In this document: positions 15,783 to 23,908 of the stretch, one piece after another | Layout of the letters: each line of letters starts with the position of its first letter | Position numbering within the stretch: position 1 is the stretch's first letter | Assembly (NCBI GenBank): GCA_016899975.1 | Contig: JACJJN010000005.1 | Span: forward strand, 62,001-126,000 | Reading direction: 5' to 3' | From: Lacrimispora saccharolytica | GTDB lineage: Bacteria; Bacillota; Clostridia; Lachnospirales; Lachnospiraceae | DNA: 64,000 nt | Made by a program: the position numbers and the translations under genes | Notes under the pieces: model-generated | Seen by the model: only the letters and a program-made list of their open reading frames with translations | Told to the model about the DNA's origin: nothing | Databases searched by the model: none

Positions 15783-18700
15783 TTATCTTCTTTTCCGTCC
15801 AGCACCTCCTCCGAGTCTTTGTTTATATAACATCAACACAGCCGCCGTCATAAACAGCATACCGCCCAACACATACCCGTAAATTCCGGTTCCGCCGGAT
15901 TCTGGAAGTGCGTACAGTGCCTCATTTACATAATAGAAGGTAAGAACACCGTTTACATACACTCCCTTGTCATTCTTGTCAGTAGAACCATCGCTGTTTG
16001 TTTTCACAATGGAAGTCGGAACGCCATTTGTAATGGTAATCTTCCAGGTTCCTCCCGGCTGATATCCGGTCGGCGCGGTCTTCTCCGTCAGTGTATAAGT
16101 TCCGTCAGTGATGTTTGCATCTTCGCCTTCTGCGTCTTTCCATGTGACCAGTCCGGTTATTTCTGCGGACGTTCCTGTATATACCCGATTCGAATCGTCT
16201 TCTGTCAAGGTAAACACAGCTCCTCCCAAGAGCAGTTCGCTCTTGCTTTTCTTGATCATCTGCCAACTGCCCTGGTTGGTGATCGTGTAGGTGGTCTTGT
16301 TGTTTGTTGCCGTGTTGTTTGTTGCCGTCCCCGGGGCATAAGTTACATCGTAGCTGACTCCACCGATAGTTACTTTATCTCCTCCATTGATTCCCACGTA
16401 AGTCTGACCATTAATCTCAAAGTCACTTATTGTCTCATCATCGTTTGTTGCCCGAAGTTCTTTTACCGTATATTCACCTTCTGCACCAAGATATTCAAAC
16501 TTTCCACTCCAATGGTTTGTCGCTGTAAGTTCTATCCACTTATCTTTCACTGCATTACCGTCCAGATACAAACCCACATAAATGGATTCCGGAATCCTAT
16601 CATTCAATGTTCCTTTCCATTTTTTCTGGACTTCGACTTCCCTTCCCAGACTGTTGGTAATAGTAAGATTCAATGTTTCTGCATTCTCTTTTGCAATATA
16701 TGATGACCAATTATCGTTGGTATAATGTCCCTCCGGATAACTGACTGTATATTTTGTGTTGTTTTTTCCTGCCAAGATGTCTCCCGGCTTAAGAATCTTA
16801 TTATCGTCGACTTCAACTACGGTATATAAAATCTCACTGCTGGTCGAGTTGCCTTTCTGATAAACCGGAAGATTATCATATTTTCCTTTCCACTGATTTG
16901 TCTCGTTCAATTCCATCAGACCTCCAGGATAGATCATCCATTCGTCCTTTTCATTGTATTTATAGTATAATTGAACTTTTATACTGTCAGGTCTGGTTTT
17001 AGAGGCTTCTTCTGCATTATCTTGCCATTTCTTTTCCACATTAATCCATGTAGATGGGTTTGCCTTATTTGTAATCGTTCCGGTATATGCTCCACCAGAT
17101 GATTGGAGTATTCCTCCGCTGCCATCTCCATTTTTATATTCAACCTCATATCCGTCGGGTACGTTTTTTTCCACTACTCTATACGTATAACCTGTTTTCG
17201 GAATGCCAGACCAGGTATAACTCCAGTTATTTCCCATATTCAATGATACGGTTTGATAATCTGTATATTCACTTTCTCCTTTCTTTTTATACTGTAGCGT
17301 AACATCGATGGAATCCGGTCGATTGGGATTATTATAGTCCTCCCAAACTTTATTTACAGTGGCAGTAGTTGTCTCTGTCGGTTCAAATACAACCGGCTGT
17401 ACATTCGGAAGTGTAAATTGAATATAGCAGGAAGAGCCATATCCTCCCCTCTCCAGATAATAAATCTTTATCGTATGTTCTTTATCGGGCTCCTTCCGTA
17501 AGTAACTCAAATCCAAATACTGACCAACAGAGCTGTGAATTCCTCCCAGATCCATTTTCAGTTCTCCATCTACATACAGCCAGAAATCATCGTCCCCGCG
17601 AAAATAGAAATTCAACGGTCCTACATAATCCCCAAGAGTAAAGGTAAACTCATACTCCATTCCGAAATACCAGTTATGTGCAGCTTTATCATCGCTATAT
17701 CCTATTGCGCTCTTATTATTTTGAACTATATTGGTATTCGCAAAGAATGATCCATCCCCCAGCACTGCAAGTCCATACCATCCTGCTCCTTTTGAGTCTC
17801 CAAAAAGAGGATCTTTATTCTTCTCACAATCAAGCGGCCAGAAATTGTTTGCATACACTGACTGAGTTATATTTCTGATATTTTGTAGATTTCCCAACAC
17901 AGACTCATTACCTCTGTATACCTGTGAAAGTGTATATGTATCTCCTTCCTGAATAAAACCAAGTTCATAATTTTCATAAGTATGTTTCCCTTCAGCGGAC
18001 CCATTGCTGAATAAATTTGGACTAAAAATGCCTGAACTTAATTGTAAATCTCCATTTGCATCTAAGCGATCTTGAACAATTCTTTTTCGAACCTCAAATC
18101 CATTTCCATTCACCTCATTTAAATAAGAACCCGCATACTTAGTTTCCGTAGGTCTTTCACTGTGGAAAAAACCATTCGAACGGAATCCGAACTTCAAACG
18201 GTTATTTTCTCCATCCACACCTCCTTTAAAGTTATTTTCACTATTAATTCCTCTTCTGTCGGTTATAATTCCATAATAACTCTCAGCGGTTTTATCTCCG
18301 CCCTGGTAAGCCGTTTTCCATTCATCATTTGTGACATCATAATCAAAAAACAACGTTGGTGTTTTAAGCGTTACGTTGTCACCGCTTGATTTTGGTTCAT
18401 AAATCATACAAATCGTAGAATCCTTTGTCAGCGTAATAGTCTGAGCAGGATCAGAATTCACATTATATTCTTGTCCATCAATCCTTATTTTCTTCAGTTC
18501 ATAATTATTACCATTTGCCGCACAGATCTTGCTTAAACTTTCTATTGTAGTTCTGTTGCCGTTATATAACTTAATTTCATCATCCGTATAAATTTTCGTT
18601 TCATCAGTTAGTAAATCATAATCTGGTCCCCAGTTTCCATTTCCATAATCCTTAAGACCCTCTTTAGTTCCCTGCGGCTTATCGCCTGTACCTTTCAGAG

Positions 18701-19715
18701 ATTTTATGTTCACTGCATAATGTTCCACCTTCACAGTAATCTCTCCGCCCAGCCGATTCAGATCCACCACGACGTAAATGGAAAAATGCGTCGTCTCGAT
18801 CGCAACTTCTCCATCCTCCGTCACCTCGGCTTCCATATCTGTGGCGTTGCCTGTGGATTCATCCACATGAAGCACCTGCGTGGACGTCTCTTCCGCAGTC
18901 CTCTCCTGCTGCTCCGGCTGCTGGAACTTCACAGATACGGGGCCAAGCGGCTGGATCTCTTCTCCGTTGCTTAAGAGCCGGATATCCAGAGCCGTATAGC
19001 TCTTTACTTCCATTTCCTGATCTTCGGCTTGTTTCTCCACCGCTTCCTCGATCACTTCCTGATCTTCTTCCGCCGGTTCCTGTACCAGGATGGAAAGTTC
19101 TGTTCCCTCCGGAAAACTGGATGCCGGTCCGGACAGAATCACCGTCGTATCTCCACAGCTTCCCTCCAGCACAATCTCCTCACTGCTGCCGTCAGGCTCC
19201 GGTTCCGCCTCGGGTGTCGGTGTCACAGCGGCACTCTCTTCAGAACCAATGTCCTGTTCCGCCGCAGGTGTTGGAGATGCAGACGCTTCCGGCGTCGGTT
19301 CCGATGTTGGAATCTCTGTGGGTTCCGGCGCCGCAGACACTTCCGGCGTTGGTACTTCTGTCGGCTCCGGCGCTGCGGACGCTTCCGGTGTCGGTTCTGC
19401 GGTCGGCTCCGGCGCTGCAGACACTTCCGGCGTCGGTACTTCTGTCGGTTCCGGTGCTGCGGACGCTTCCGGCGTCGGTTCTGCGGTTGGCTCCGGCGTT
19501 GGTGCTTCTGTCGGTTCCGCAGTGGGCTCCGGTGTTGGAAGTTCCGCCAGCTCCGATGCAGCAGATACTTCCGGCTCCGGCGTGACCGCAGTAGTCTCCG
19601 GAGCAGCTGCAGCCGTTTCCGTTTCACCTGAGGCAAATATGAAGCTGCTATTGCTCAGCATGACCACCATGCAAAGCACAAGCGCAAGAATCCTCATCTT
19701 CCCTTTATTCTTCAT
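15783..19715 (-). CDS. Large tip adhesin with fibro-slime and Cna-B domains, LPESG anchor
   Basis: A 1310-residue surface protein: signal peptide (1-29); a Pro/Thr/Glu/Ala-rich stalk of short repeats such as PEPTAEPTPEASAAPEPT (about 40-165); a beta-rich region; a fibro-slime/PA14-like domain (about 445-780) with DDDFWLYVDGELKMDLGGIH; three Cna-B modules beginning VNKVWEDYNN, VEKKWQDNAE and VQKKWKGTLN; a SpaA module with E-box LTEKTAPTGY; then LPESGG near residue 1270, a hydrophobic helix and a basic tail. It is probably the pilus tip adhesin. The ATG at 19715 has AGGAGG upstream and overlaps the small gene before it. The G-for-T change in LPESG may alter sortase choice. Confidence 0.88.
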   Translation of the reverse strand: MKNKGKMRILALVLCMVVMLSNSSFIFASGETETAAAAPETTAVTPEPEVSAASELAELPTPEPTAEPTEAPTPEPTAEPTPEASAAPEPTEVPTPEVSAAPEPTAEPTPEASAAPEPTEVPTPEVSAAPEPTEIPTSEPTPEASASPTPAAEQDIGSEESAAVTPTPEAEPEPDGSSEEIVLEGSCGDTTVILSGPASSFPEGTELSILVQEPAEEDQEVIEEAVEKQAEDQEMEVKSYTALDIRLLSNGEEIQPLGPVSVKFQQPEQQERTAEETSTQVLHVDESTGNATDMEAEVTEDGEVAIETTHFSIYVVVDLNRLGGEITVKVEHYAVNIKSLKGTGDKPQGTKEGLKDYGNGNWGPDYDLLTDETKIYTDDEIKLYNGNRTTIESLSKICAANGNNYELKKIRIDGQEYNVNSDPAQTITLTKDSTICMIYEPKSSGDNVTLKTPTLFFDYDVTNDEWKTAYQGGDKTAESYYGIITDRRGINSENNFKGGVDGENNRLKFGFRSNGFFHSERPTETKYAGSYLNEVNGNGFEVRKRIVQDRLDANGDLQLSSGIFSPNLFSNGSAEGKHTYENYELGFIQEGDTYTLSQVYRGNESVLGNLQNIRNITQSVYANNFWPLDCEKNKDPLFGDSKGAGWYGLAVLGDGSFFANTNIVQNNKSAIGYSDDKAAHNWYFGMEYEFTFTLGDYVGPLNFYFRGDDDFWLYVDGELKMDLGGIHSSVGQYLDLSYLRKEPDKEHTIKIYYLERGGYGSSCYIQFTLPNVQPVVFEPTETTTATVNKVWEDYNNPNRPDSIDVTLQYKKKGESEYTDYQTVSLNMGNNWSYTWSGIPKTGYTYRVVEKNVPDGYEVEYKNGDGSGGILQSSGGAYTGTITNKANPSTWINVEKKWQDNAEEASKTRPDSIKVQLYYKYNEKDEWMIYPGGLMELNETNQWKGKYDNLPVYQKGNSTSSEILYTVVEVDDNKILKPGDILAGKNNTKYTVSYPEGHYTNDNWSSYIAKENAETLNLTITNSLGREVEVQKKWKGTLNDRIPESIYVGLYLDGNAVKDKWIELTATNHWSGKFEYLGAEGEYTVKELRATNDDETISDFEINGQTYVGINGGDKVTIGGVSYDVTYAPGTATNNTATNNKTTYTITNQGSWQMIKKSKSELLLGGAVFTLTEDDSNRVYTGTSAEITGLVTWKDAEGEDANITDGTYTLTEKTAPTGYQPGGTWKITITNGVPTSIVKTNSDGSTDKNDKGVYVNGVLTFYYVNEALYALPESGGTGIYGYVLGGMLFMTAAVLMLYKQRLGGGAGRKRR

Positions 19716-20157
19716 GGCCTCCTCCTTCCGTTTCCAATGCATTATCAATCAGTTTCAGCAATTCCAGAGCGCTTCGAAACGATCGGGTCTCCTGTCCTTC
19801 CGCCCAGGTGACCTGCCCCTGCCAGGTAGCATTTTGACGATACTGAACCCGGATGACAAAGGTTCCCAATTCCCCTTTCTGTCGGAATATCTTCTCTCTG
19901 TCTGTCACCTTTGTCACCTCCCGTCTCCCATGTTTTCTTTTTTCAACAAAACATCGTGCCTTTGTGGAAGCTTGTGGATAATTGAGTGTATCGTAAAATT
20001 CTTCCATCCGTTTGATCATCTGCAGCACGTTGTCAAATCCGACCGGTTCTTCCTTGTACTGATGATACAAACGCCCTTTATATTCTTCCTTTTCTTCTTC
20101 ATCCACGCAAACCATGACCAGATTCCGCGCTTCGAAACCATAAATCTGCTCTGCCAT
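19705..20157 (-). CDS. Unknown small protein, first gene of the surface-fibre operon
   Basis: A 150-residue cytoplasmic protein of no family I recognise. It starts MAEQIYGFEARNLVMVCVDEEEKEEYKGRLYH, has a middle part rich in charged residues (TKARCFVEKRKHGRREVTKVTDREKIFRQ) and ends with a compact segment GTFVIRVQYRQNATWQGQVTWAEGQETRSFRSALELLKLIDNAL. No signal peptide or membrane helix is seen. It overlaps the adhesin gene by 11 bp, so it is coupled to it; a regulatory or chaperone role is only a guess. The ATG at 20157 follows GGAAGG. Confidence 0.6.
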   Translation of the reverse strand: MAEQIYGFEARNLVMVCVDEEEKEEYKGRLYHQYKEEPVGFDNVLQMIKRMEEFYDTLNYPQASTKARCFVEKRKHGRREVTKVTDREKIFRQKGELGTFVIRVQYRQNATWQGQVTWAEGQETRSFRSALELLKLIDNALETEGGGHEE

Positions 20158-20584
20158 CTGCCTCAACCTTCCTGTTCTTCTGGACAGTTTCCTGTCTTGA
20201 TAGACTCATTCTACACATCGACCCATTAACACCATGCGTTACAGTTCCAACTTTTTTCTGTTTTCTTAACTTTACACTCTCCTTCATCCGGAACGTCACA
20301 TTTTTGGCAAGATTCGAAAAGGCGTTCGTCTTTTCCCTTTTCCAACGGCATTTCGCCGAAGTTACCCGAAATGAAATCCCAAGATGAACTGTTGCCCAAA
20401 CACCTGCCGAAGATGCGGAAAACTGCTTTTATTGTCTGATTTTCTATGCTACAATACAGTTACACAATGATTCTTTTTTCTGTATGTCCGGCAGACGCCC
20501 GGAACGGAATCGCACGATTACTTCGGGTTTTCCCTGACTGTTTCTGCTGTTCCGATTCCGCTTACAGAAAGGAGAAAACGTTTT
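20158..20584. other. Intergenic region upstream of the surface-fibre operon
   Basis: No gene is supported. It must contain the promoter of the minus-strand fibre operon. The best -10 candidate on that strand is TAGAAT near 20212, without a good -35, as expected for an activator-dependent promoter. A weak plus-strand -10 (TACAAT near 20451) precedes the Rpn remnant. Confidence 0.45.
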
Positions 20585-21138
20585 ATGAAAGAAACTGAAC
20601 CCGAAGGTGCGCACCGGCTTTATCGCCGCCCTGCTGGACCTTCCTCCATCGGAGGTACAGGAAACGGAGGTTCTGCCCACCGAACTGCCGCGCGGCTCTG
20701 AGGATGAAAAACTTGGGATTCTGGATGTCTTTGTAAAGATGCTCGACGGAACACAGATGAATCTCGAAATGCAGGTACACTTTTTTGCCTTCTGGGATTC
20801 CAGGATCCTGTTCTATTTGAGCAAGATGTTTGCCGGACAGCTGCACCGGGGCGAATCCTATGACCGACTGCGGAAGTGCATCCACGTCAGTATCCTGGAT
20901 TTCAACCGCTTCGATGACGGCGAATGTTATCACATCGTTCGGTTCTATGACGGAAAGAGGCAGAGCGGAAGGCATCGCATTGGGCAGAGCAGAAACCTTT
21001 GATATAACTATTAAAATTATACAGTTAAATCTGCAGGGAAAATCTCCTCAGGAAATTGCCAATCTCTGTAATCTTCGGGTGGAAGAGGTTGTAAAATATC
21101 TCGAAGCGCTGTCCTCTCTCCCGAAAAGTGAAACCTAA
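20585..21138 (+). pseudogene. Decayed Rpn family nuclease/transposase-like gene
   Basis: Three reading frames carry pieces of one PD-(D/E)XK Rpn-family protein. A ribosome site and MKETEPEG start in one frame. From about 20607 a second frame reads RTGFIAALLDLPPSEVQETEVLPTELPRGSEDEKLGILDVFVKMLDGTQMNLEMQV, the family core with the active-site GILDVFV...EMQ. From about 20940 a third frame reads ERGRAEGIALGRAETFDITIKIIQLNLQGKSPQEIANLCNL, the family tail. The N-terminal part and about 100 middle residues of a usual ~300-residue protein are missing. Deletions and frameshifts make it non-functional. It sits between the BTAD regulator and the fibre operon. Confidence 0.8.
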
Positions 21139-21152
21139 ATAACAAAAAAGAA

Positions 21153-21192
21153 GCAGCGTTCCGCGAGCTCTGTTTTTCTCACGGAACGCTGC
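21153..21192 (-). terminator. Terminator of the BTAD regulator gene
   Basis: Stem GCAGCGTTCCGCGAG / CTCACGGAACGCTGC, followed on the minus strand by CTTCTTTTTTG. It also ends the Rpn remnant on the other strand. Confidence 0.8.
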
Positions 21193-21211
21193 CTTTCATT
21201 TTCTGTTGTTT

Positions 21212-22450
21212 TTATCCTGCTTCGCCTGCATGAAAGCTGATCTGCGAAGAGCCTGTCTCCACATCGATCACCGAAGATACATAATATTCCACGCAGTTTT
21301 TCCAATATTTATGTTCCCCTGCAAAATTCTTCGTAATACGGTCGGAAACAAGACGGCAGTTTTCTTCGTTTGTCCCGATCAGAAGTATAAGGAACTGATT
21401 CAGGCTGTACTGTGTATAGGAATCGCCCTTTCGCAGGCTGCGTTTGATGACTTTTTTCAATTCTTCTGACATACGGTTCAATTTAACTCCGGGTTCCATC
21501 GGATTTCCATTGCCGTCTGTCAGCGTGCAGAGCATCAGATAGACGGACTGGCCGTTGCGTTCGATAATTCTGCGGATCAGTCGGTAACCGTCGATGAAAC
21601 TTGGAAAGCTGCAGTAGTATGCTCCGCTTTCCTTTTCTTTTTCCTGAAGTCCGCCTTTGATATCTGTGATTGCTTTCGGAACATTTCTGATCCGCTCGCT
21701 CATGGTGCGAAACTGTTGGAGCATCCGCTCCGACGGCTGGATCCCCAGTTCCTCAAAAAACAGTTTGGAAGTATCCTGATAGACCTGCAGCGCCTCCTCG
21801 TCACGCTCCATGCCCATCAGGGCTTCAATCTTGTAGCATTGCCATTCATCAAATGGATACAGGTCGCTGGCCATTGCCGCAATCTGAAGCATATCGTCAT
21901 ACTTCTGTTCGCGGCTCTTGTACTCCAGTACTTGCTGAAGGGATTCTTCATATTCATGTTTGTATCTCACTGCTTCCAGCAGCACCCAGTCCTCACCGGA
22001 GAGCTTGGGCAGAAAATCTCCCCGGTACAGCCTCAGCGCTTGCTCCAGGATTGCCATTTTCTTTTCCTGTTCCTGCTCTTCCTGTGCGCTCAGAACCATT
22101 TTTTCAAACTCAAGCGCATCGACCACGCAAGGAATCCGACTGTTCCAGGAATAGATGCCATTTTCAATGATGATGTATTCCTCTTCCGGCAAACCGGCGT
22201 CCACCATCTGTTTTCTCATCCTGTGTGCCGCAACCCTGAGATTATTGGAAGGATCCGACAGACCGCCCCGCCCATACAGGATTTCAAGCAATTCCTTACG
22301 CGGTATCCCCTTATCCTTCCGGAAGAGCAGCAGCTGGAGCAGCTGCATAGACTTTGATACTGCATTTTTTCTGAATGTAACCAGTTTCTCCCCATATGTT
22401 ATGGAAAAACCGCCGAGCATCTGCACTCTGAGTACTTCTTTTCTACTCAT
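21212..22450 (-). CDS. BTAD-domain (SARP-like) transcriptional regulator
   Basis: A 412-residue regulator. Residues 1-100 form an OmpR-like winged helix (VQMLGGFSITYGEKLVTFRKNAVSKSMQLLQLLLFRKDKGIPRKELLEILYG...LRVAAHRMRKQM). Residues 105-245 are a bacterial transcriptional activator domain of TPR-like helices (LRLYRGDFLPKLSGEDWVLL...LYPFDEWQCYKIEALMGMERDEEALQVYQ). The C-terminal third (SVYLMLCTLTDGNGN...SLRKGDSYTQYSLNQFLILLIGTNEEN) looks like a degenerate GGDEF-type fold. SARP-like proteins activate adjacent operons; the fibre operon is the obvious target. No strong promoter lies in its fixed upstream DNA, but one lies inside the adjacent invertible segment, now pointing away. Confidence 0.85.
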   Translation of the reverse strand: MSRKEVLRVQMLGGFSITYGEKLVTFRKNAVSKSMQLLQLLLFRKDKGIPRKELLEILYGRGGLSDPSNNLRVAAHRMRKQMVDAGLPEEEYIIIENGIYSWNSRIPCVVDALEFEKMVLSAQEEQEQEKKMAILEQALRLYRGDFLPKLSGEDWVLLEAVRYKHEYEESLQQVLEYKSREQKYDDMLQIAAMASDLYPFDEWQCYKIEALMGMERDEEALQVYQDTSKLFFEELGIQPSERMLQQFRTMSERIRNVPKAITDIKGGLQEKEKESGAYYCSFPSFIDGYRLIRRIIERNGQSVYLMLCTLTDGNGNPMEPGVKLNRMSEELKKVIKRSLRKGDSYTQYSLNQFLILLIGTNEENCRLVSDRITKNFAGEHKYWKNCVEYYVSSVIDVETGSSQISFHAGEAG

Positions 22451-22597
22451 GTTTTTCCCCTTCTTCCGATCATTCCGTCAATTCCCGGATTTGGCAGGCA
22501 GAATCTGATACATTTCCAAAACCGCACATCTGCCTGATCTCTTATAATTCCAGTAGAGCTTTTTGTTCCGGCTATACTGAAATTTGCACCGTATCCT

Positions 22598-22622
22598 TTC
22601 GCAGAACATAATATTCTGCGAA
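22598..22622 (+). repeat. Left recombination site of the invertible segment
   Basis: Arms TTCGCAGAA and TTCTGCGAA flank a 7-bp asymmetric spacer CATAATA. The right site at 23785-23809 is the exact reverse complement over all 25 bp. Imperfect symmetry with an asymmetric spacer is the layout of tyrosine-recombinase core sites, and opposite spacers predict inversion. Confidence 0.85.
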
Positions 22623-22662
22623 AAAGAATTTTTCATGTTTTTTGAAGAAGGCAAGATACAGG

Positions 22663-23661
22663 TCAGAATTGATCTGTGCTGGATTTCATACGTTCCAGAC
22701 AGATTTTGTCCATATTCTTTCTTTTCAGCTCTCTGGAAGAATGTACATATCGGTTCAGCGTAATATTGACACTGGAATGACCGAGAATTTCACTCAGGCT
22801 TTTTAGTTCAAAATCCCTTTCCACGCACTGTGTTGCAAAGGTATGGCGTAATGCATGGAAATTCAATGAACGTATTCCGCATTCTTTCGTATATTTTCGA
22901 AAACGGTACTGCATCACCCTCGGTTCTATAATTTTATCCGCTGTTCCGCTTAAAAAAAAGGCTTCTTTCTCCGAACAATAAAATTTTTTTACTATCTCAA
23001 ATAAAAAATCCGGCAAAGGAATCTCACGTTTGGAAGAGGATGTCTTGGGTGCTGTAATAACAATCTTTGTTCTCTGTTCACCGATATCTGTAACCGCAAG
23101 TCTCTGCATAGTATGGGAGATTGTGAGCATTTGTTCTTCCAAATGAATATCCTCCCACTTTAACGCGCAGAGTTCCCCCAGGCGGATTCCCGTGAAAAAA
23201 CACAGCAGGATTCCTGCTTTGTATAAATCCACATCTTCCAGAAGATAAGATGCCAGTCGGCGAGATTCTTCATGGGTAAACACAGAACACTCCTTCTTCT
23301 CTGTTTTTTGTGACAAATAGCGAAAGTTACAGGGAAATGGAAATCCTCTGGAAGTACTATAATAGGAAGTTTCTCGAAAAACCGTCAGAATGCCATTGAT
23401 GTATTGTGGGGATAAGCGCTTTCTTATGGTTTCCGTTTCTTGTGCTCTCAGATTTTTGAGAAATTCTGCAACCCGATCCGTCGTCAATTGACTGATACAA
23501 TCATTTCCAAATGCCGGAAGAAGATATTTGTTCAAAATGCTCCGATATTTCGCATAGCTGGACTCTTTCAGCCGGAATTCGCTGTATTCAAGCCATTCCC
23601 GGGCTATTTCACGATAAAAAATGTCTTCGGTCGTTCTTAAAATGTCATGTGATTTTTTCAT
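22663..23661 (-). CDS. Tyrosine site-specific recombinase (putative invertase)
   Basis: A 332-residue recombinase. It has an N-terminal SAM-like core-binding domain (YREIAREWLEYSEFRLKESSYAKYRSILNKYLLPAFG, about 16-115) and a catalytic domain with Arg in FTGIRLGELCALKW, a beta-hairpin lysine region (TAPKTSSSKREIPLP), HALRHTFATQ (H-x-x-R), LGHSS (His) and the nucleophile Tyr in LNRYVHSS. All catalytic residues are present. No excisionase, phage or conjugation genes accompany it. Because the gene lies between two exact inverted sites, DNA inversion is more likely than integration. It starts at ATG after CAGGAGGACATT. Confidence 0.92.
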   Translation of the reverse strand: MKKSHDILRTTEDIFYREIAREWLEYSEFRLKESSYAKYRSILNKYLLPAFGNDCISQLTTDRVAEFLKNLRAQETETIRKRLSPQYINGILTVFRETSYYSTSRGFPFPCNFRYLSQKTEKKECSVFTHEESRRLASYLLEDVDLYKAGILLCFFTGIRLGELCALKWEDIHLEEQMLTISHTMQRLAVTDIGEQRTKIVITAPKTSSSKREIPLPDFLFEIVKKFYCSEKEAFFLSGTADKIIEPRVMQYRFRKYTKECGIRSLNFHALRHTFATQCVERDFELKSLSEILGHSSVNITLNRYVHSSRELKRKNMDKICLERMKSSTDQF

Positions 23662-23678
23662 AATGTCCTCCTGTGTTT

Positions 23679-23695
23679 TAGAGCTTGTTTGAAAA
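23679..23695. repeat. Short dispersed motif (family 4), copy 3
   Basis: TAGAGCTTGTTTGAAAA, between the recombinase start and the outward promoter. It is identical to the copy at 60768-60784. Confidence 0.55.
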
Positions 23696-23741
23696 TTTAT
23701 TCCAAAAGCGTTTTCTGCTTAATCCAGATGCTCTCAATAAC

Positions 23742-23770
23742 TTGACAAACCAGATAAGCAACGGTAAAAT
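23742..23770 (+). promoter_or_regulatory. Outward promoter inside the invertible segment
   Basis: TTGACA (23742-23747) and TAAAAT (23765-23770) are separated by 17 nt. It points right, across the recombination site that begins 14 nt after the -10. In the flipped orientation it would point at the BTAD regulator. Confidence 0.85.
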
Positions 23771-23784
23771 TATTACATAATCTT

Positions 23785-23809
23785 TTCGCAGAATATTATG
23801 TTCTGCGAA
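23785..23809 (-). repeat. Right recombination site of the invertible segment
   Basis: Arms TTCGCAGAA and TTCTGCGAA flank the spacer TATTATG, the reverse complement of the left site. Confidence 0.85.
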
Positions 23810-23821
23810 GCATCGATTCAA
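23793..23821 (-). promoter_or_regulatory. Candidate promoter overlapping the right recombination site
   Basis: On the minus strand TTGAAT (23821-23816) lies outside the segment and TAATAT (23798-23793) lies in the site spacer, 17 nt apart. It would transcribe the recombinase gene in the present orientation. Confidence 0.5.
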
Positions 23822-23822
23822 T

Positions 23823-23868
23823 AAAAAAAGCGCAGTATCGGCATTTTCACACCGCATACTGCGTTTTT
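23823..23868. terminator. Bidirectional terminator beside the invertible segment
   Basis: CGCAGTATCGG pairs with CCGCATACTGCG, with an A-run on the left and TTTTT on the right. It can stop the outward promoter in the present orientation and ends the double-Nudix gene from the other side. Confidence 0.8.
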
Positions 23869-23908
23869 CTATTCTGCTCCAGCGGTGTTTTCCCGCTTTT
23901 GCTTTCGC

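Larger units (their letters stand above)
22598..23809. mobile_element. Putative recombinase-carrying invertible DNA switch
   Basis: A 1.2-kb segment bounded by inverted 25-bp sites contains one tyrosine recombinase gene and an outward-pointing promoter (23742-23770). In the present orientation the promoter crosses the right site and meets the terminator at 23823-23868. If the segment flips, the same promoter would cross the left site and read into the BTAD regulator gene starting at 22450, giving a leader of about 170 nt. The architecture is seen directly; inversion and its effect are inferred. Confidence 0.75.

Noticed and set aside
19250-19560. Short tandem DNA repeats that look array-like
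   Set aside because: They encode the Pro/Thr/Glu stalk of the adhesin in frame; spacers are not unique, so this is not a CRISPR array.
22598-23809. Integrated phage or conjugative element
   Set aside because: Apart from the recombinase there are no excisionase, replication, mobilisation or phage genes, and the bounding sites are inverted rather than direct repeats.
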